64,000 bases of DNA from contig OY759762.1 of assembly GCA_963662645.2 (NCBI GenBank), positions 1,426,001 to 1,490,000 on the forward strand, given 5' to 3'. Of the stretch, positions 18,108-26,018 are shown piece after piece. The position numbers and the translations under genes were made by a program. Source of the stretch: Aldehydirespirator sp963662645 (GTDB taxonomy: Bacteria; Actinomycetota; Acidimicrobiia; Acidimicrobiales; Aldehydirespiratoraceae). The first letter of the stretch is position 1, and the number at the start of each line of letters is the position of its first letter. Under the pieces are notes generated by a model. The model saw only the letters and a program-made list of their open reading frames with translations. It was not told the origin of the DNA and did no database searches.

Positions 18108-18379
18108 CAGGCGTCGCCCTCAGTGGACTCCCATTCCCACTCAGCGGTGTCGAAGCCTGTCGGCGGCCACGCTTCTTCCACCGAGGCGTCGTCGCCTCGC
18201 TCACGGGCCAGGCGGGCCGCCGCGGCCCAGCCCGCTCTCACCTCGGAGCGGGGCTCGATCAGCAAGCCGCCGTCGACCACTCTCAGCGACACCCGCTCAC
18301 CCAGTCCAGCCTCCTCGATGAGCGGCTTCGGCAGACGCACGCCCCGCGAGTTCCCGATCGCCACAATCTTCGCATCCAT
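18107..18379 (-). CDS. mazE: MazE/AbrB-type antitoxin
   Basis: The 90-residue protein starts at ATG 18379, with AAGGGGAGG positioned upstream. It opens with MDAKIVAIGNSRGVRLPKPL, a typical AbrB/MazE swapped-hairpin DNA-binding domain, and has an acidic C-terminal tail (EEAWPPTGFDTAEWEWES) of the kind that wraps around MazF. It should bind both the toxin and its own promoter, giving autoregulation. It is the first gene of a three-gene unit with mazF and the DUF1801 gene. Confidence 0.88.
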   Translation of the reverse strand: MDAKIVAIGNSRGVRLPKPLIEEAGLGERVSLRVVDGGLLIEPRSEVRAGWAAAARLARERGDDASVEEAWPPTGFDTAEWEWESTEGDA

Positions 18380-18434
18380 GCGAGCCTCCCCTTGCCGCCC
18401 CACGCGGGCGTCTGACCCGCAAGAATGTAGTCAC

Positions 18435-18462
18435 ATTGTAATTACTCTAGACGCCGCAGCAA
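18435..18462 (-). promoter_or_regulatory. Putative promoter of the mazEF unit
   Basis: Reading the minus strand, TTGCTG (18457-18462) and TACAAT (18435-18440) are separated by 16 bases and would place transcription start about 50 bases before the mazE ATG. The surrounding DNA is unusually AT-rich for this window and holds partly symmetrical GTAATTAC and ATGTAGTCACAT motifs where an AbrB-type antitoxin could bind. The promoter overlaps the broken 5' end of the divergent Fic gene. Confidence 0.35.
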
Positions 18463-18473
18463 CACTCTTGAGG

Positions 18474-19436
18474 GTGCTCATACGCGCCGACGCGGTCGCC
18501 TCGTCGCAGATCGAGCACATCACAACCTCGTCGGAGCATCTCGCCGTGAAGCTGGCGGACCTGACCGAGGACAGCCCCGACCTCTACCCCGTCGGCACTG
18601 AGTTGGTCGCGGCGAACGTGTCTGTGGCGTTGGCGGCACATCGTGACCGCCACGATGAGGTGTCCGCAGGATGGTTCCACCGGATGCATCGCCGTCTGCT
18701 GGCATCGGACCGCGACCTGCTGCGGCATCATCTGGGGGCGTGGCGCGACTGCGCCGTGTGGATTGGCGACAACCGCGGCAGTGCCGACTTCGAGGGGCCC
18801 TCCCATCGCGAGGTTCCGCAAATGATGGAGGACTTGGTCCGGTTCTCGCTCCGCGGTGACGTGCACCCGATGCTGCACGCCGCCATCGCCCACGCACAGT
18901 TCGAGACGATTCACCCCTACGTCGACGGCAACGGCCGCATCGGACGGCTGCTGATCCACAAACTGCTGCCTGACGGCCCGGCACCGGTGCCGGTCGCGCA
19001 CGGCCTGCTGAACGACACCGCCCGATACGTCTCCGGGCTCAACAGCTACCGCGCCGGGGACCTCGGCTCGTGGATCGAGGTGTTCGCCGACGCGGTCTCG
19101 CTGGGTGCGCACACCGCGGAGCGTCTTGTCGCCCGACTCGACCAGATCCGCGACGACTACCACGGACGGGTGCGCAGCCGCCGGGGGTCAGCGGTCCCAC
19201 GAGTCATCGACGCGCTCCTCGACAACCCAGCGGTCACAGCTCGATTCATCGAGGACGAATTCAACGTGACCCCAGCCCGTGCGACGCAGATTCTGCACCG
19301 CCTCGCGGACGCGCAGATACTCCAGCGGAGCGCGTTCAAGGCGGGCCGTCGCAACGTGTGGATCGCCTCAGATGTCATCGACGCCGTGGACACCATCAAC
19401 GCCACAGCCCCCCGCCGAGCCATACAACCCGAATGA
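18474..19436 (+). CDS. Fic-domain protein, apparently truncated at the 5' end
   Basis: The readable protein contains a Fic core with HPYVDGNGRIGRLL, matching HPFxxGNGRxGR with the catalytic His, so AMP or other nucleotide transfer is chemically possible. A C-terminal winged-helix-like region follows (EFNVTPARATQILHRLADA). The N-terminal regulatory helix reads VASSQIEH, close to the SxxxE(G/N) inhibitory motif but with His at the last position. No ATG or good ribosome binding site precedes this helix. GTG 18474 is the nearest usable start and gives 320 residues, while relatives usually carry some 50-80 more at the N-terminus. Homology seems to begin at about 18441, next to the mazE promoter, so the gene is probably 5'-truncated. 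Confidence 0.65.
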   Translation: MLIRADAVASSQIEHITTSSEHLAVKLADLTEDSPDLYPVGTELVAANVSVALAAHRDRHDEVSAGWFHRMHRRLLASDRDLLRHHLGAWRDCAVWIGDNRGSADFEGPSHREVPQMMEDLVRFSLRGDVHPMLHAAIAHAQFETIHPYVDGNGRIGRLLIHKLLPDGPAPVPVAHGLLNDTARYVSGLNSYRAGDLGSWIEVFADAVSLGAHTAERLVARLDQIRDDYHGRVRSRRGSAVPRVIDALLDNPAVTARFIEDEFNVTPARATQILHRLADAQILQRSAFKAGRRNVWIASDVIDAVDTINATAPRRAIQPE

Positions 19437-19535
19437 CACAGACCGCCCCGGCCAGTAGCCGATGTGCTCTGCGTCCCATGACAGCACGATGATCCCGGCG
19501 GCTCACTTGCGCACGCGAGAGGCTACGTTTGGAGC

Positions 19536-20513
19536 ATGCGGTCGCTCGGCGACTATGTCGATCTGACGGACGCGCAGGCGCGGTCGCAGTGGTCCCAGAT
19601 CCAGAGACGACAGCAGCGGCCGCGCCAAGAGCCCTACACCCCGGTCGAGGTCATCCTGTGCTACGGCCTCTTCCGACTCGTGGATCCCCACGACTACCGG
19701 GGCGCAACAGCAGACCTGGCTCCCGAGATCGTTCACGACCTGGCGAGGCTGTTCAAGCGCACCCCTGGATCCATCACCAGCAAGATGAAGAATCTGGACG
19801 GATCGCTCGCCCATGCGGGCGCTCACGAGTGGCGGTTCTTCGCCGAGATGGCCGCTGACGCCAGCCAGTTCCCGCAGCTCTACAACCGGGTCCTACGAGC
19901 GGCGCGTGACATGGGCGTAGGTTCCGAGCTCCTGCCCGACTTCCTCTCGTTGGAAGATGAAGACGCCTTTGACCTGCTCGGGCAGGATGAACTGTCGCAG
20001 CGCACCCTGGACGCGGTCGTCGAGGTTCGGGCTGCGAGGCATCGAGCGAAGCTCCTGACCAATGACGTCGCCACATCGCGACTTGCGGAGCACCAAATCC
20101 GACTGGGACAGCACCGTTTCGCGAGAAGCGTGCTGGCCAACTACCAGCATTGCTGTGCGTTCTGCGGGTTCGCGCCGCGGTCGCTGCCCGGACATCGCCT
20201 CCTGGTGGCTTCCCATATCAAGCCGTGGGCCGAATGCGACGACAAGGAGCGCCTCGATTCTCGCAACGGGATAGCCGCGTGCGGTCTGCACGACGCCGCC
20301 TTCGACACCGGTCTCATCACCGTCAACGGCGGCATGCGCGTGCACCGGGCGCGACGCCTCACAAGGAGCGTTCAACACGACCCCGGCGTTGACCGGTACT
20401 TCGGGATGGCTTTGCAGCCGAAGCTGCTACTCCCCAGTGGAGCCGTCGAGCCCGCCGACACCTATCTGAGCTGGCATCGAGATCACATCTATGTCGGTGA
20501 CACGGTTGCCTGA
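19536..20513 (+). CDS. HNH endonuclease, restriction-type
   Basis: The 325-residue protein has a C-terminal HNH nuclease domain at about residues 205-260: a CAFCGF zinc-type knuckle, then LVASHIKPWAEC with the first His, NGIAACGLHDAAFDTG with the Asn and second His, and LITVNGG. This is the version seen in many restriction-associated HNH proteins. The N-terminal 110 residues (PVEVILCYGLFRLVDP, TPGSITSKMKNLDGS) look like a helical DNA-binding or specificity region. A degenerate NaeI-like nuclease domain gene starts only 26 bases downstream on the same strand, so the two are probably co-transcribed. No methyltransferase is adjacent to this pair. Confidence 0.85.
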   Translation: MRSLGDYVDLTDAQARSQWSQIQRRQQRPRQEPYTPVEVILCYGLFRLVDPHDYRGATADLAPEIVHDLARLFKRTPGSITSKMKNLDGSLAHAGAHEWRFFAEMAADASQFPQLYNRVLRAARDMGVGSELLPDFLSLEDEDAFDLLGQDELSQRTLDAVVEVRAARHRAKLLTNDVATSRLAEHQIRLGQHRFARSVLANYQHCCAFCGFAPRSLPGHRLLVASHIKPWAECDDKERLDSRNGIAACGLHDAAFDTGLITVNGGMRVHRARRLTRSVQHDPGVDRYFGMALQPKLLLPSGAVEPADTYLSWHRDHIYVGDTVA

Positions 20514-20539
20514 GAACTCACGATAGGTAGTGTGAATCC

Positions 20540-21190
20540 ATGCAGCAGTCCAAGACACCCGCGCCGCCGCTGGCAGGCCTTGTCGACTGGTTCGAGGGCG
20601 AGGACGAGGACGAGGACGAGGGTTGCGATGACTTCGCCTGCGTGCTTCGCGAATCGCTCGACGAAGTCCTCGACAGTTGGCGGACCGGCCGTTGGTGCTA
20701 CCAGCAGCTGAGGAAGGCAGAGAAGAGAGCCGTGGGCGAGAAAGTGGCGATCAACCTTACGCACGCGTACGACATCTCCGACGGCGACGAACTGCACTGG
20801 AGTATCGATGGGATCGAGGCTGACTGCGTGTTCTCCGTGGACTTCGGCGGCTGGGAGATCCCGATGCACATGCACATGCACATGCACATGTACCTATGCG
20901 ACGACCACGGCGAGCTGTCAGGCACCGCCGACCATATGGCGCTGCTGGTGTGGATGAACGACGACGACGCCCAGTGGGCGGCGGGGGTCGTGCAGGTCCG
21001 CGACGACCTCTTGGGGTTCACGACCGACGATTCTGGCCAGCCGCGCAGACAATACGGCCGCAACAACAGACGACGGCTGAATGACGACGGGATCAGCAAC
21101 GTCCACTGGCTCTGGGGAGGGAAGCAGACCCTGCCGCCGAACCCGCTACCCCCACATAGGCGAGTACGACAAGAGCGTCTCCTGCTCTAG
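20540..21190 (+). CDS. NaeI-like nuclease domain with degenerate active site
   Basis: From about residue 30 the 216-residue protein parallels the endonuclease domain of NaeI: SLDEVLDSWRTGRW, QLRKAEKRAVGEKVAINL, IDGIEADCVFS, ALLVWMNDDDAQWAAGVVQV and a C-terminal LPPNPLPPHRRVR stretch. Against my recollection of NaeI, three of the four catalytic residues differ: Glu70 is Ala, Asp86 is His and Lys97 is Val, while Asp95 is kept. The C-terminal Topo-like DNA-binding domain of NaeI (about 145 residues) is absent. An acidic run (EGEDEDEDEG) sits near the N-terminus and a Met-His repeat is inserted after GGWEIP. It is unlikely to cut DNA alone and may serve the adjacent HNH nuclease or be a relic. 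Confidence 0.7.
   Translation: MQQSKTPAPPLAGLVDWFEGEDEDEDEGCDDFACVLRESLDEVLDSWRTGRWCYQQLRKAEKRAVGEKVAINLTHAYDISDGDELHWSIDGIEADCVFSVDFGGWEIPMHMHMHMHMYLCDDHGELSGTADHMALLVWMNDDDAQWAAGVVQVRDDLLGFTTDDSGQPRRQYGRNNRRRLNDDGISNVHWLWGGKQTLPPNPLPPHRRVRQERLLL
20864..20893 (+). repeat. Hexanucleotide tandem repeat coding for Met-His
   Basis: Four perfect ATGCAC units and one ATGTAC variant lie in frame inside the NaeI-like gene and encode four Met-His pairs plus Met-Tyr. Because the unit is six bases, changes in copy number keep the frame. The repeat falls between two strands of the nuclease fold, a region that is short in NaeI. Confidence 0.9.
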
Positions 21191-21391
21191 CCGACGACGA
21201 GGCAGGAGCAAGCTGTTCTCAATACTGCTCCCTCACGCCAGTCAGGACCAGGCAACAAGTCCGGAATCGATCGCCCGTGAGGGCCACTGGCCTTGACACT
21301 ACCGGTCGGGTGCTCTTCGTCGACGGCCTGCTGGATCACAGGACGGTCCGTTTGCCGGTCGGAGTCGGGCGAATCCTTCCACAAAGGCGTA

Positions 21392-21429
21392 ACCCCGGCC
21401 GTTTGCCGAGGCATTGACGGTTCCGGGGT
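21392..21429. other. Hairpin in the gap upstream of the Abi gene
   Basis: ACCCCGG with CCGT on one side can pair with ACGG, a two-base bulge and CCGGGGT on the other, giving an 11-bp stem with a loop of about 14 bases. No run of T follows. It lies in the 273-base gap between the NaeI-like gene and the Abi-like gene. It could be a weak terminator of the HNH/NaeI unit or an operator. Nothing else is recognisable in that gap. Confidence 0.4.
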
Positions 21430-21463
21430 CTTCGGGGCTTAGTGTACACCCGCTGTGGGACAG

Positions 21464-22135
21464 ATGTCAATCGTCAACCACCAGGTGGTTGCCCGCCGCC
21501 TCACACGGGACCGGCTCGATTCGTACCTCCAAGCGGCCGGGGGCAGCGTAGCGGCCGCCATCGACCTGTACGACTGGAACATCCGGGCCGGCTCCGCCCT
21601 TCACGAGGACCTCGGCCGCTTCGAGGTCCTCTTCCGTAACGCGATGGACGATGCGCTCGTCAGACACGGCTCGGCCAAAGGGTGGCAGAATCCCTGGTAC
21701 TGGCAAGGGCATCTCTTTCAAGGTCGGCAGTCCTCGCGGATCAGAGCTGACATTTCCGATGCTCGCCGACGCGCTGCCAGGCGAGGGCGGACCGAGGTTC
21801 ACGGCAGGGTGATCGCCGAACTCGGATTCGGGTTCTGGAGATACCTGTGCAGCTCGCAGTACTTGACTTCGCTATGGGTACCCGCCCTTGCCTCTGCCTT
21901 CGCCCGACACCCATCGCCGAACGACCCGCATCAGATCCGAGCTGACGTGGAGAATCGCGCCCAACGTCTCCACCTCCTCCGCAACCGGATCGCACATCAC
22001 GAGCCGATCCACCAGCGCGACCTGGCCCGCGATCACGACCAGCTGCTGGAAGTGGTCGGCTGGATCTGCTCCGACAGCCGTGCCTGGGTCGCCGCTCGAA
22101 GCCGAACACCTGCCGTCCTCGCCTCCCGGCCCTGA
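21464..22135 (+). CDS. Abi-like (HEPN-type) abortive-infection protein
   Basis: The 223-residue protein is mostly helical and matches Abi-like proteins in layout: an N-terminal RLTRDRLDSYLQAAGG segment, FEVLFRNAMDDALVRH in the middle and RLHLLRNRIAHHEPIH near the C-terminus. The RNRIAH core is a HEPN RxxxxH catalytic motif, so the protein is probably a ribonuclease that acts on phage infection or as a toxin. I used ATG 21464; an in-frame GTG at 21455 adds three residues. It lies 330 bases from the tRNA-derived repeat that bounds the restriction islet and outside the islet proper. No antitoxin gene is obvious beside it. Confidence 0.75.
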   Translation: MSIVNHQVVARRLTRDRLDSYLQAAGGSVAAAIDLYDWNIRAGSALHEDLGRFEVLFRNAMDDALVRHGSAKGWQNPWYWQGHLFQGRQSSRIRADISDARRRAARRGRTEVHGRVIAELGFGFWRYLCSSQYLTSLWVPALASAFARHPSPNDPHQIRADVENRAQRLHLLRNRIAHHEPIHQRDLARDHDQLLEVVGWICSDSRAWVAARSRTPAVLASRP

Positions 22136-22190
22136 CCCCTAACAGCCTTCAGCGAGCCAGATGCTCCTGCGCCTGAAGAATTGTCCTAGA

Positions 22191-22283
22191 CGCGGTGAAA
22201 GCCCCAGTCAGGGCGTGTGCTCTGACCTGGGCTTTCTTTGGTGGCGGGGGTAGGAATTGAACCTACGACCTTCGGGTTATGAG
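22191..22283. repeat. Direct repeat copy of the initiator-tRNA 3' part and downstream hairpin (putative att site)
   Basis: This copy matches 25038-25127 with few differences. Bases 22239-22283 are identical to the last 45 bases of the tRNA gene, from the anticodon loop through the encoded CCA, and then similarity stops abruptly inside the anticodon loop. The adjoining hairpin (GTCAGGGCGTG then CTCTGACCTGGGC) is also duplicated with a few mismatches. A duplicated tRNA 3' half at a distance of 2.8 kb is what site-specific integration into a tRNA gene leaves behind. The following 22284-22425 holds no recognisable gene. Confidence 0.85.
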
Positions 22284-22425
22284 TTGCTTCCGAGCCGTGT
22301 CAGGCTGTGTCGGCCTGTGTTAGAAAGTGCCTCTGAGGTGGGCTTTCGCGAATTCACTGTGCCGAACCGTGCCTGCGGATAACGTCCCGTGCCGATCCGT
22401 CCATTAGAAAAACCATTAGAAGTCG

Positions 22426-23193
22426 TCAGGGCTGCAGTTCCCATTCGGCGTGGATGTCGCACACTGAGAGTTGGATCTGCTTGACGGTGATCTTGGCGTC
22501 GGATCTGTCGAGCGAGACCCGAGCGGCTGCTGGATTCCGGCCATACGCGCAGTCGATGGTGGGTCCGTCGGCGTCGAACGCGGATTGGGGCGCGTCGGCA
22601 AGGGACTCGAAGATGGCAGTGGGGATCTCGATGAGCTGGTAGCGGTGCGGCATCGTGGTCCGATCGACCCGGAACGCCCGCAGCATCACGATCGCGTCGA
22701 CCGCGGCGCAGTATTCCTCGAAGAGCTCGAGCGTGTGTTCCCTCCGCGTGCGTGCTGAGCGGACATCTTGAATCCAGGCCGCCTCGGTCAGCTTCGAGAT
22801 GTGCGCGGTCGTCTCAGACAGCCGTTGCGCCGCGGTCGACTTCAGCGACAGCCTGCGCTCAAGTCCGTCGGACGCCTCGACAGTGAGATCCACGAAGCGC
22901 TGCGTGGCCGAGCCGGGAGGATCCAGGGCCCAATCGACAGCCTCACATGTGTTGCGGAACGCCGTCTCGAAGCTGGTCAGCCCGAGCGCCTCCGTCGTGA
23001 TGCCGTGGTGAGCAGAGATCATCAGCCCGAAGTACTCGATCCAGTCCGGCTCGGCGTTGATCCAGGTGGATTCTGGTTCCGGGAACTGGACCCGGGGCGG
23101 GTCGGCCAGGGACTCGACCATGCGGGCAACGAACCGCACGCCCATCTGCGACAGGCCATCAATGCTCCGCTTGAGGGCCTCGCGGTCGCTCAC
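22426..23193 (-). CDS. Probable type II restriction endonuclease partner of the adjacent methyltransferase
   Basis: The 255-residue protein starts at GTG 23193, sharing a four-base GTGA overlap with the methyltransferase stop. I do not recognise its family with certainty. The centre reads RFVDLTVEASDGLERRLSLK followed by SKLTEAAWIQDVR; the Asp/Glu residues before SLK could form a PD-(D/E)XK-type site. The remaining parts are helical (SLADPP, LELFEEYCAAVDAIVMLRAFR). Tight coupling to an orphan-looking DNA methyltransferase inside a tRNA-flanked islet makes a cognate restriction enzyme the best guess, but a specificity or accessory protein is not excluded. Confidence 0.55.
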   Translation of the reverse strand: MSDREALKRSIDGLSQMGVRFVARMVESLADPPRVQFPEPESTWINAEPDWIEYFGLMISAHHGITTEALGLTSFETAFRNTCEAVDWALDPPGSATQRFVDLTVEASDGLERRLSLKSTAAQRLSETTAHISKLTEAAWIQDVRSARTRREHTLELFEEYCAAVDAIVMLRAFRVDRTTMPHRYQLIEIPTAIFESLADAPQSAFDADGPTIDCAYGRNPAAARVSLDRSDAKITVKQIQLSVCDIHAEWELQP

Positions 23194-24152
23194 AGCGCCA
23201 GACGGTGCTCGATCAGGTCAACGAAGGCAGGGTTCAACTCGATGCCCACCCAGCGGCGATCCAGCTCACGAGCGGCCAGAAGCGTCGTTCCCGATCCGGC
23301 GTAAGGGTCAAGCACCACGTCGCCGGGCTCGCTGGTGATCATCACGCACTGGCGGGCCAGCGTCATCGGCATGACCGCGGGGTGGTCGTCCACGCCGCTG
23401 TCGGCGCGCCGGCGGGGCTCGGTGTTGATGTCCCACACGGTGCGAAGCCGCCTGTCATTGGGACCCCGCACCGCATCAACGTCGTAGTAGTAGTCCTGGC
23501 TCTTGGACAACAAGAACACCGTCTCATGAGCCTTCGTGGGGCGGTCCTTCACCGACTCCGGGTGCGCGTTCGGCTTGTGCCAGATCACCTCCGAACGCAG
23601 CCACCATCCCGCGTCCTGCAGCGCCAGCGCCAGACGCCACGGAACCCCGATGAGATCCTTGGGCTTGAGACCGTCGGGCGTAGTCGGGCGAACCCGCATC
23701 GCCCGGGCCCGGTTCTTGCGATCCGGAGCCCGATAGCGGCGGTTGCCGGAGGTGTAGCTGTCGCCCACGTTAAGCCACACCGTGCCGTCGTCGGTGAGCA
23801 CACGGCGCACCTTGTCGAAAGTCACCGCAATGCTCTTGACGTAATCGCCCAGCGCGTCGTCCCGTCCGATCTGCCCGTCCGCCTCGTAGTCGCGAAGCGA
23901 CCAATACGGCGGCGACGTCACCACCGTGCGCACACTGCGATCCGGCAACATGTCGAGCCCCTCCAACGCCGGTCCACAAATCAGCACAGAGTCATCCATC
24001 TGACCCACGGGCCCAGCGTCACCAGAGGCAGCGCGTCGGTACGGCATCGACGAGCCCAACTCCTCGCGGCGCTTCATCGCCTCCGACGCTAACCGCTCCC
24101 GCCTCTCCAAGGGAGGACCTTCGACACCAATATCGAACAGACGTTCGCCCAT
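23190..24152 (-). CDS. Site-specific DNA methyltransferase, N4-cytosine/N6-adenine beta class
   Basis: The 320-residue protein has the catalytic motif IV VVTSPPYWSLRDY at about residue 80 and, near the C-terminus, the AdoMet-binding motif I DPYAGSGTTLLAA followed by RRWVGIELN. This permuted order defines the beta class. SPPYW favours N4-methylcytosine but does not exclude N6-methyladenine. Between them lie VWLNVGDSY, VIWHKPNAHPESV and TKAHETVFLLSK, typical of restriction-modification enzymes. The ATG at 24152 has no strong ribosome binding site. The target sequence cannot be predicted. Confidence 0.92.
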   Translation of the reverse strand: MGERLFDIGVEGPPLERRERLASEAMKRREELGSSMPYRRAASGDAGPVGQMDDSVLICGPALEGLDMLPDRSVRTVVTSPPYWSLRDYEADGQIGRDDALGDYVKSIAVTFDKVRRVLTDDGTVWLNVGDSYTSGNRRYRAPDRKNRARAMRVRPTTPDGLKPKDLIGVPWRLALALQDAGWWLRSEVIWHKPNAHPESVKDRPTKAHETVFLLSKSQDYYYDVDAVRGPNDRRLRTVWDINTEPRRRADSGVDDHPAVMPMTLARQCVMITSEPGDVVLDPYAGSGTTLLAARELDRRWVGIELNPAFVDLIEHRLAL

Positions 24153-24301
24153 GCCGAGGCACAGTACGAAAGGCCTGTGACACGGCGATCTATCGCCACC
24201 GGTCTATCGCCGCCACGGTCACGGTCAGAGGCTATGCCCCGGCATCGGCTCCTCGTCTGCGGATCGGCTTCTATCCTTCCGTTCACATGGGAGGTCGCGT
24301 C

Positions 24302-24988
24302 ATGGCTGATGACTCTGGGGGGACGCCCTCAGCCAGGCAGCAGCACTCGTGGTGCAGGCCGCCCGCTTGGCCTGATGGCCGACTGTTCCACCCCGGCGAA
24401 GACCGGACCGTGCGGGTGACCCTTGGGGCGTCCGCGTCGTTGTTGTGCGTATGGGTTTGGGCGCTCGGGCGGTCTGACTACTTCGCTCTTGCTGCCGACG
24501 GGTGGTGGATCCTCGCTGCAGGCCTGCTGGCAGCCTCCGCGCTGTGCATCGTCATCGCGAGGAGGCGGATACGGTGCCTGGCTGCCCACTCGGGCGTGGG
24601 GCCGTGCAGTCGAGAGCCGTCCACCGGCATGCTCCGTGGGTGGCGCTCTCCCCGGTGGTCGGACGGCCGCCTCGTCGCCGTCAAGGATCCGGCGGTGGCC
24701 ACGCTCCTGGTCGTTTGCAGCCTCGCGTTCTACGCGAAGCTGTGGCTCTTGGGTGAGGCCGGGGTCCCCTCCATCGACATATCGGGATACCGGGAGCCTC
24801 TGCTGCCGATCCTGCAGGTGACAACACTAGGGCTCTTGTGGGCAATGATGGTTCGAACCCAGATCGTACGGGCAGCGGTGGAGGAATGGATCGACGAGGA
24901 CCGGCAGTTGGGATTCATCGAGCGGCGCATCGCCGCTCTCGCTACCGAGGCGAAGCGCGCCAAGGACCGATTCGCGCCATCGGAGTGA
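24302..24988 (+). CDS. Hypothetical membrane protein of the restriction islet
   Basis: The 228-residue product is unrecognised. I chose ATG 24302 because GGGAGG lies seven bases upstream; ATG 24287 would add five residues. About four hydrophobic segments can be seen: LGASASLLCVWVWALG, WWILAAGLLAASALCIVI, VATLLVVCSLAFYAKLWLLG and LPILQVTTLGLLWAMMV. The charged C-terminus (EEWIDEDRQLGFIERRIAAL) is probably cytoplasmic and helical. It is divergent from the methyltransferase and ends just before the tRNA-derived repeat, so it is cargo of the islet. No transport or defence motif was seen. Confidence 0.65.
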   Translation: MADDSGGTPSARQQHSWCRPPAWPDGRLFHPGEDRTVRVTLGASASLLCVWVWALGRSDYFALAADGWWILAAGLLAASALCIVIARRRIRCLAAHSGVGPCSREPSTGMLRGWRSPRWSDGRLVAVKDPAVATLLVVCSLAFYAKLWLLGEAGVPSIDISGYREPLLPILQVTTLGLLWAMMVRTQIVRAAVEEWIDEDRQLGFIERRIAALATEAKRAKDRFAPSE

Positions 24989-25037
24989 ACCGCCGACCGC
25001 GGTCAAGTCTCGGCACCTGCGTTCCAATCGGCCCTAA

Positions 25038-25159
<122 letters not shown>

Positions 25160-25218
25160 AGGCGATTCTACCGGGGGTGGCCGCTGGGCCGCAACGCCAA
25201 GGGGCCGGGGCCGAGCGG

Positions 25219-25989
25219 CTATTTGGGAGGTAGGCGGATGCCGGCGTCGACCCTGATTACCTCGCCGTTCATGTAGTCGTTGGTGAGGAGCTCCATCACC
25301 ATCGAGGCCAGTTCGTCGGCGGTGCCCAGGCGCTTGGGGAATAGCACTCCCTCGGCCAGGCGAGCCTTGAACTGCTCGGCTTCGGGGCCGGTGCCGTAGA
25401 TGGGTGTGTTGATCAGTCCGGGCGCGATGGTGTTGATGCGCACGCCCAGGGGCACGAGATCTCTGGCTATGGGCAGCGTCATGCCGACCACCCCGCCCTT
25501 GGAGGCGGAGTAGGCGTTCTGGCCGGTCTGGCCGTCGAAGGCGGCCACCGAGGCCATGTTGACGATCGCGCCTCGCTGGCCGTCGGCGTCCACCGGCTCG
25601 GTGCGGGCCATGGCCGCGGCAGCGAGGCGGATGCAGTTGAACGTGCCTATCAGGTTGGTGGCCACCACCCGCTCGAATCGCTCCAGCGGCATGGGCTGGC
25701 CGTGGCGGTCGACCGTGCGCACCGCGGAGGCGATCCCGGCCGAATTGACAAGAACCCGCAGCGGACCCAGTTCGCCGGCTGCCTCCACCGCGGCCTGCAC
25801 CGGCACCTCCTCGGCCACGTCGCCCTCCACGAATAGCCCGCCTACCTCTTGGGCGGCTTCGGTCCCCTTGGCCTCCTGGATGTCGAGGATCACGCAGTGC
25901 GCCCCCCGGCCGGCCAGGCGGTTCGCGCAGGCCCGCCCGATGCCCGACGCGCCTCCGGTGACGATGGCCGCAGCCCCTGCCAGTTCCAT
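25219..25989 (-). CDS. SDR-family dehydrogenase, 3-hydroxyacyl-CoA dehydrogenase type II-like
   Basis: The 256-residue protein starts at ATG 25989 (MELAGAAAIVTGGASGIGRA). It has the NAD-binding TGGASGIG loop, the VNSAGIAS strand and the catalytic YSASK (Tyr and Lys) with the upstream Ser in VNMASVAAF. The long loop after NSAGI and the segment TPIYGTGPEAEQF resemble 17-beta-HSD10/short-chain 3-hydroxyacyl-CoA dehydrogenases. Asp in LDIQE after the second strand predicts NAD rather than NADP. It likely oxidises 3-hydroxyacyl-CoA or branched-chain intermediates. It lies 29 bases after the APC permease gene. Confidence 0.88.
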   Translation of the reverse strand: MELAGAAAIVTGGASGIGRACANRLAGRGAHCVILDIQEAKGTEAAQEVGGLFVEGDVAEEVPVQAAVEAAGELGPLRVLVNSAGIASAVRTVDRHGQPMPLERFERVVATNLIGTFNCIRLAAAAMARTEPVDADGQRGAIVNMASVAAFDGQTGQNAYSASKGGVVGMTLPIARDLVPLGVRINTIAPGLINTPIYGTGPEAEQFKARLAEGVLFPKRLGTADELASMVMELLTNDYMNGEVIRVDAGIRLPPK

Positions 25990-26018
25990 GTCGTGTCTCC
26001 TTTCTGTGCCCGCGCCCG

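Noticed and set aside
22239..22283. A second tRNA gene
   Set aside because: Only the 3' 45 bases of the initiator tRNA are present; the D-arm and the 5' acceptor strand are missing, so it cannot fold into a tRNA.
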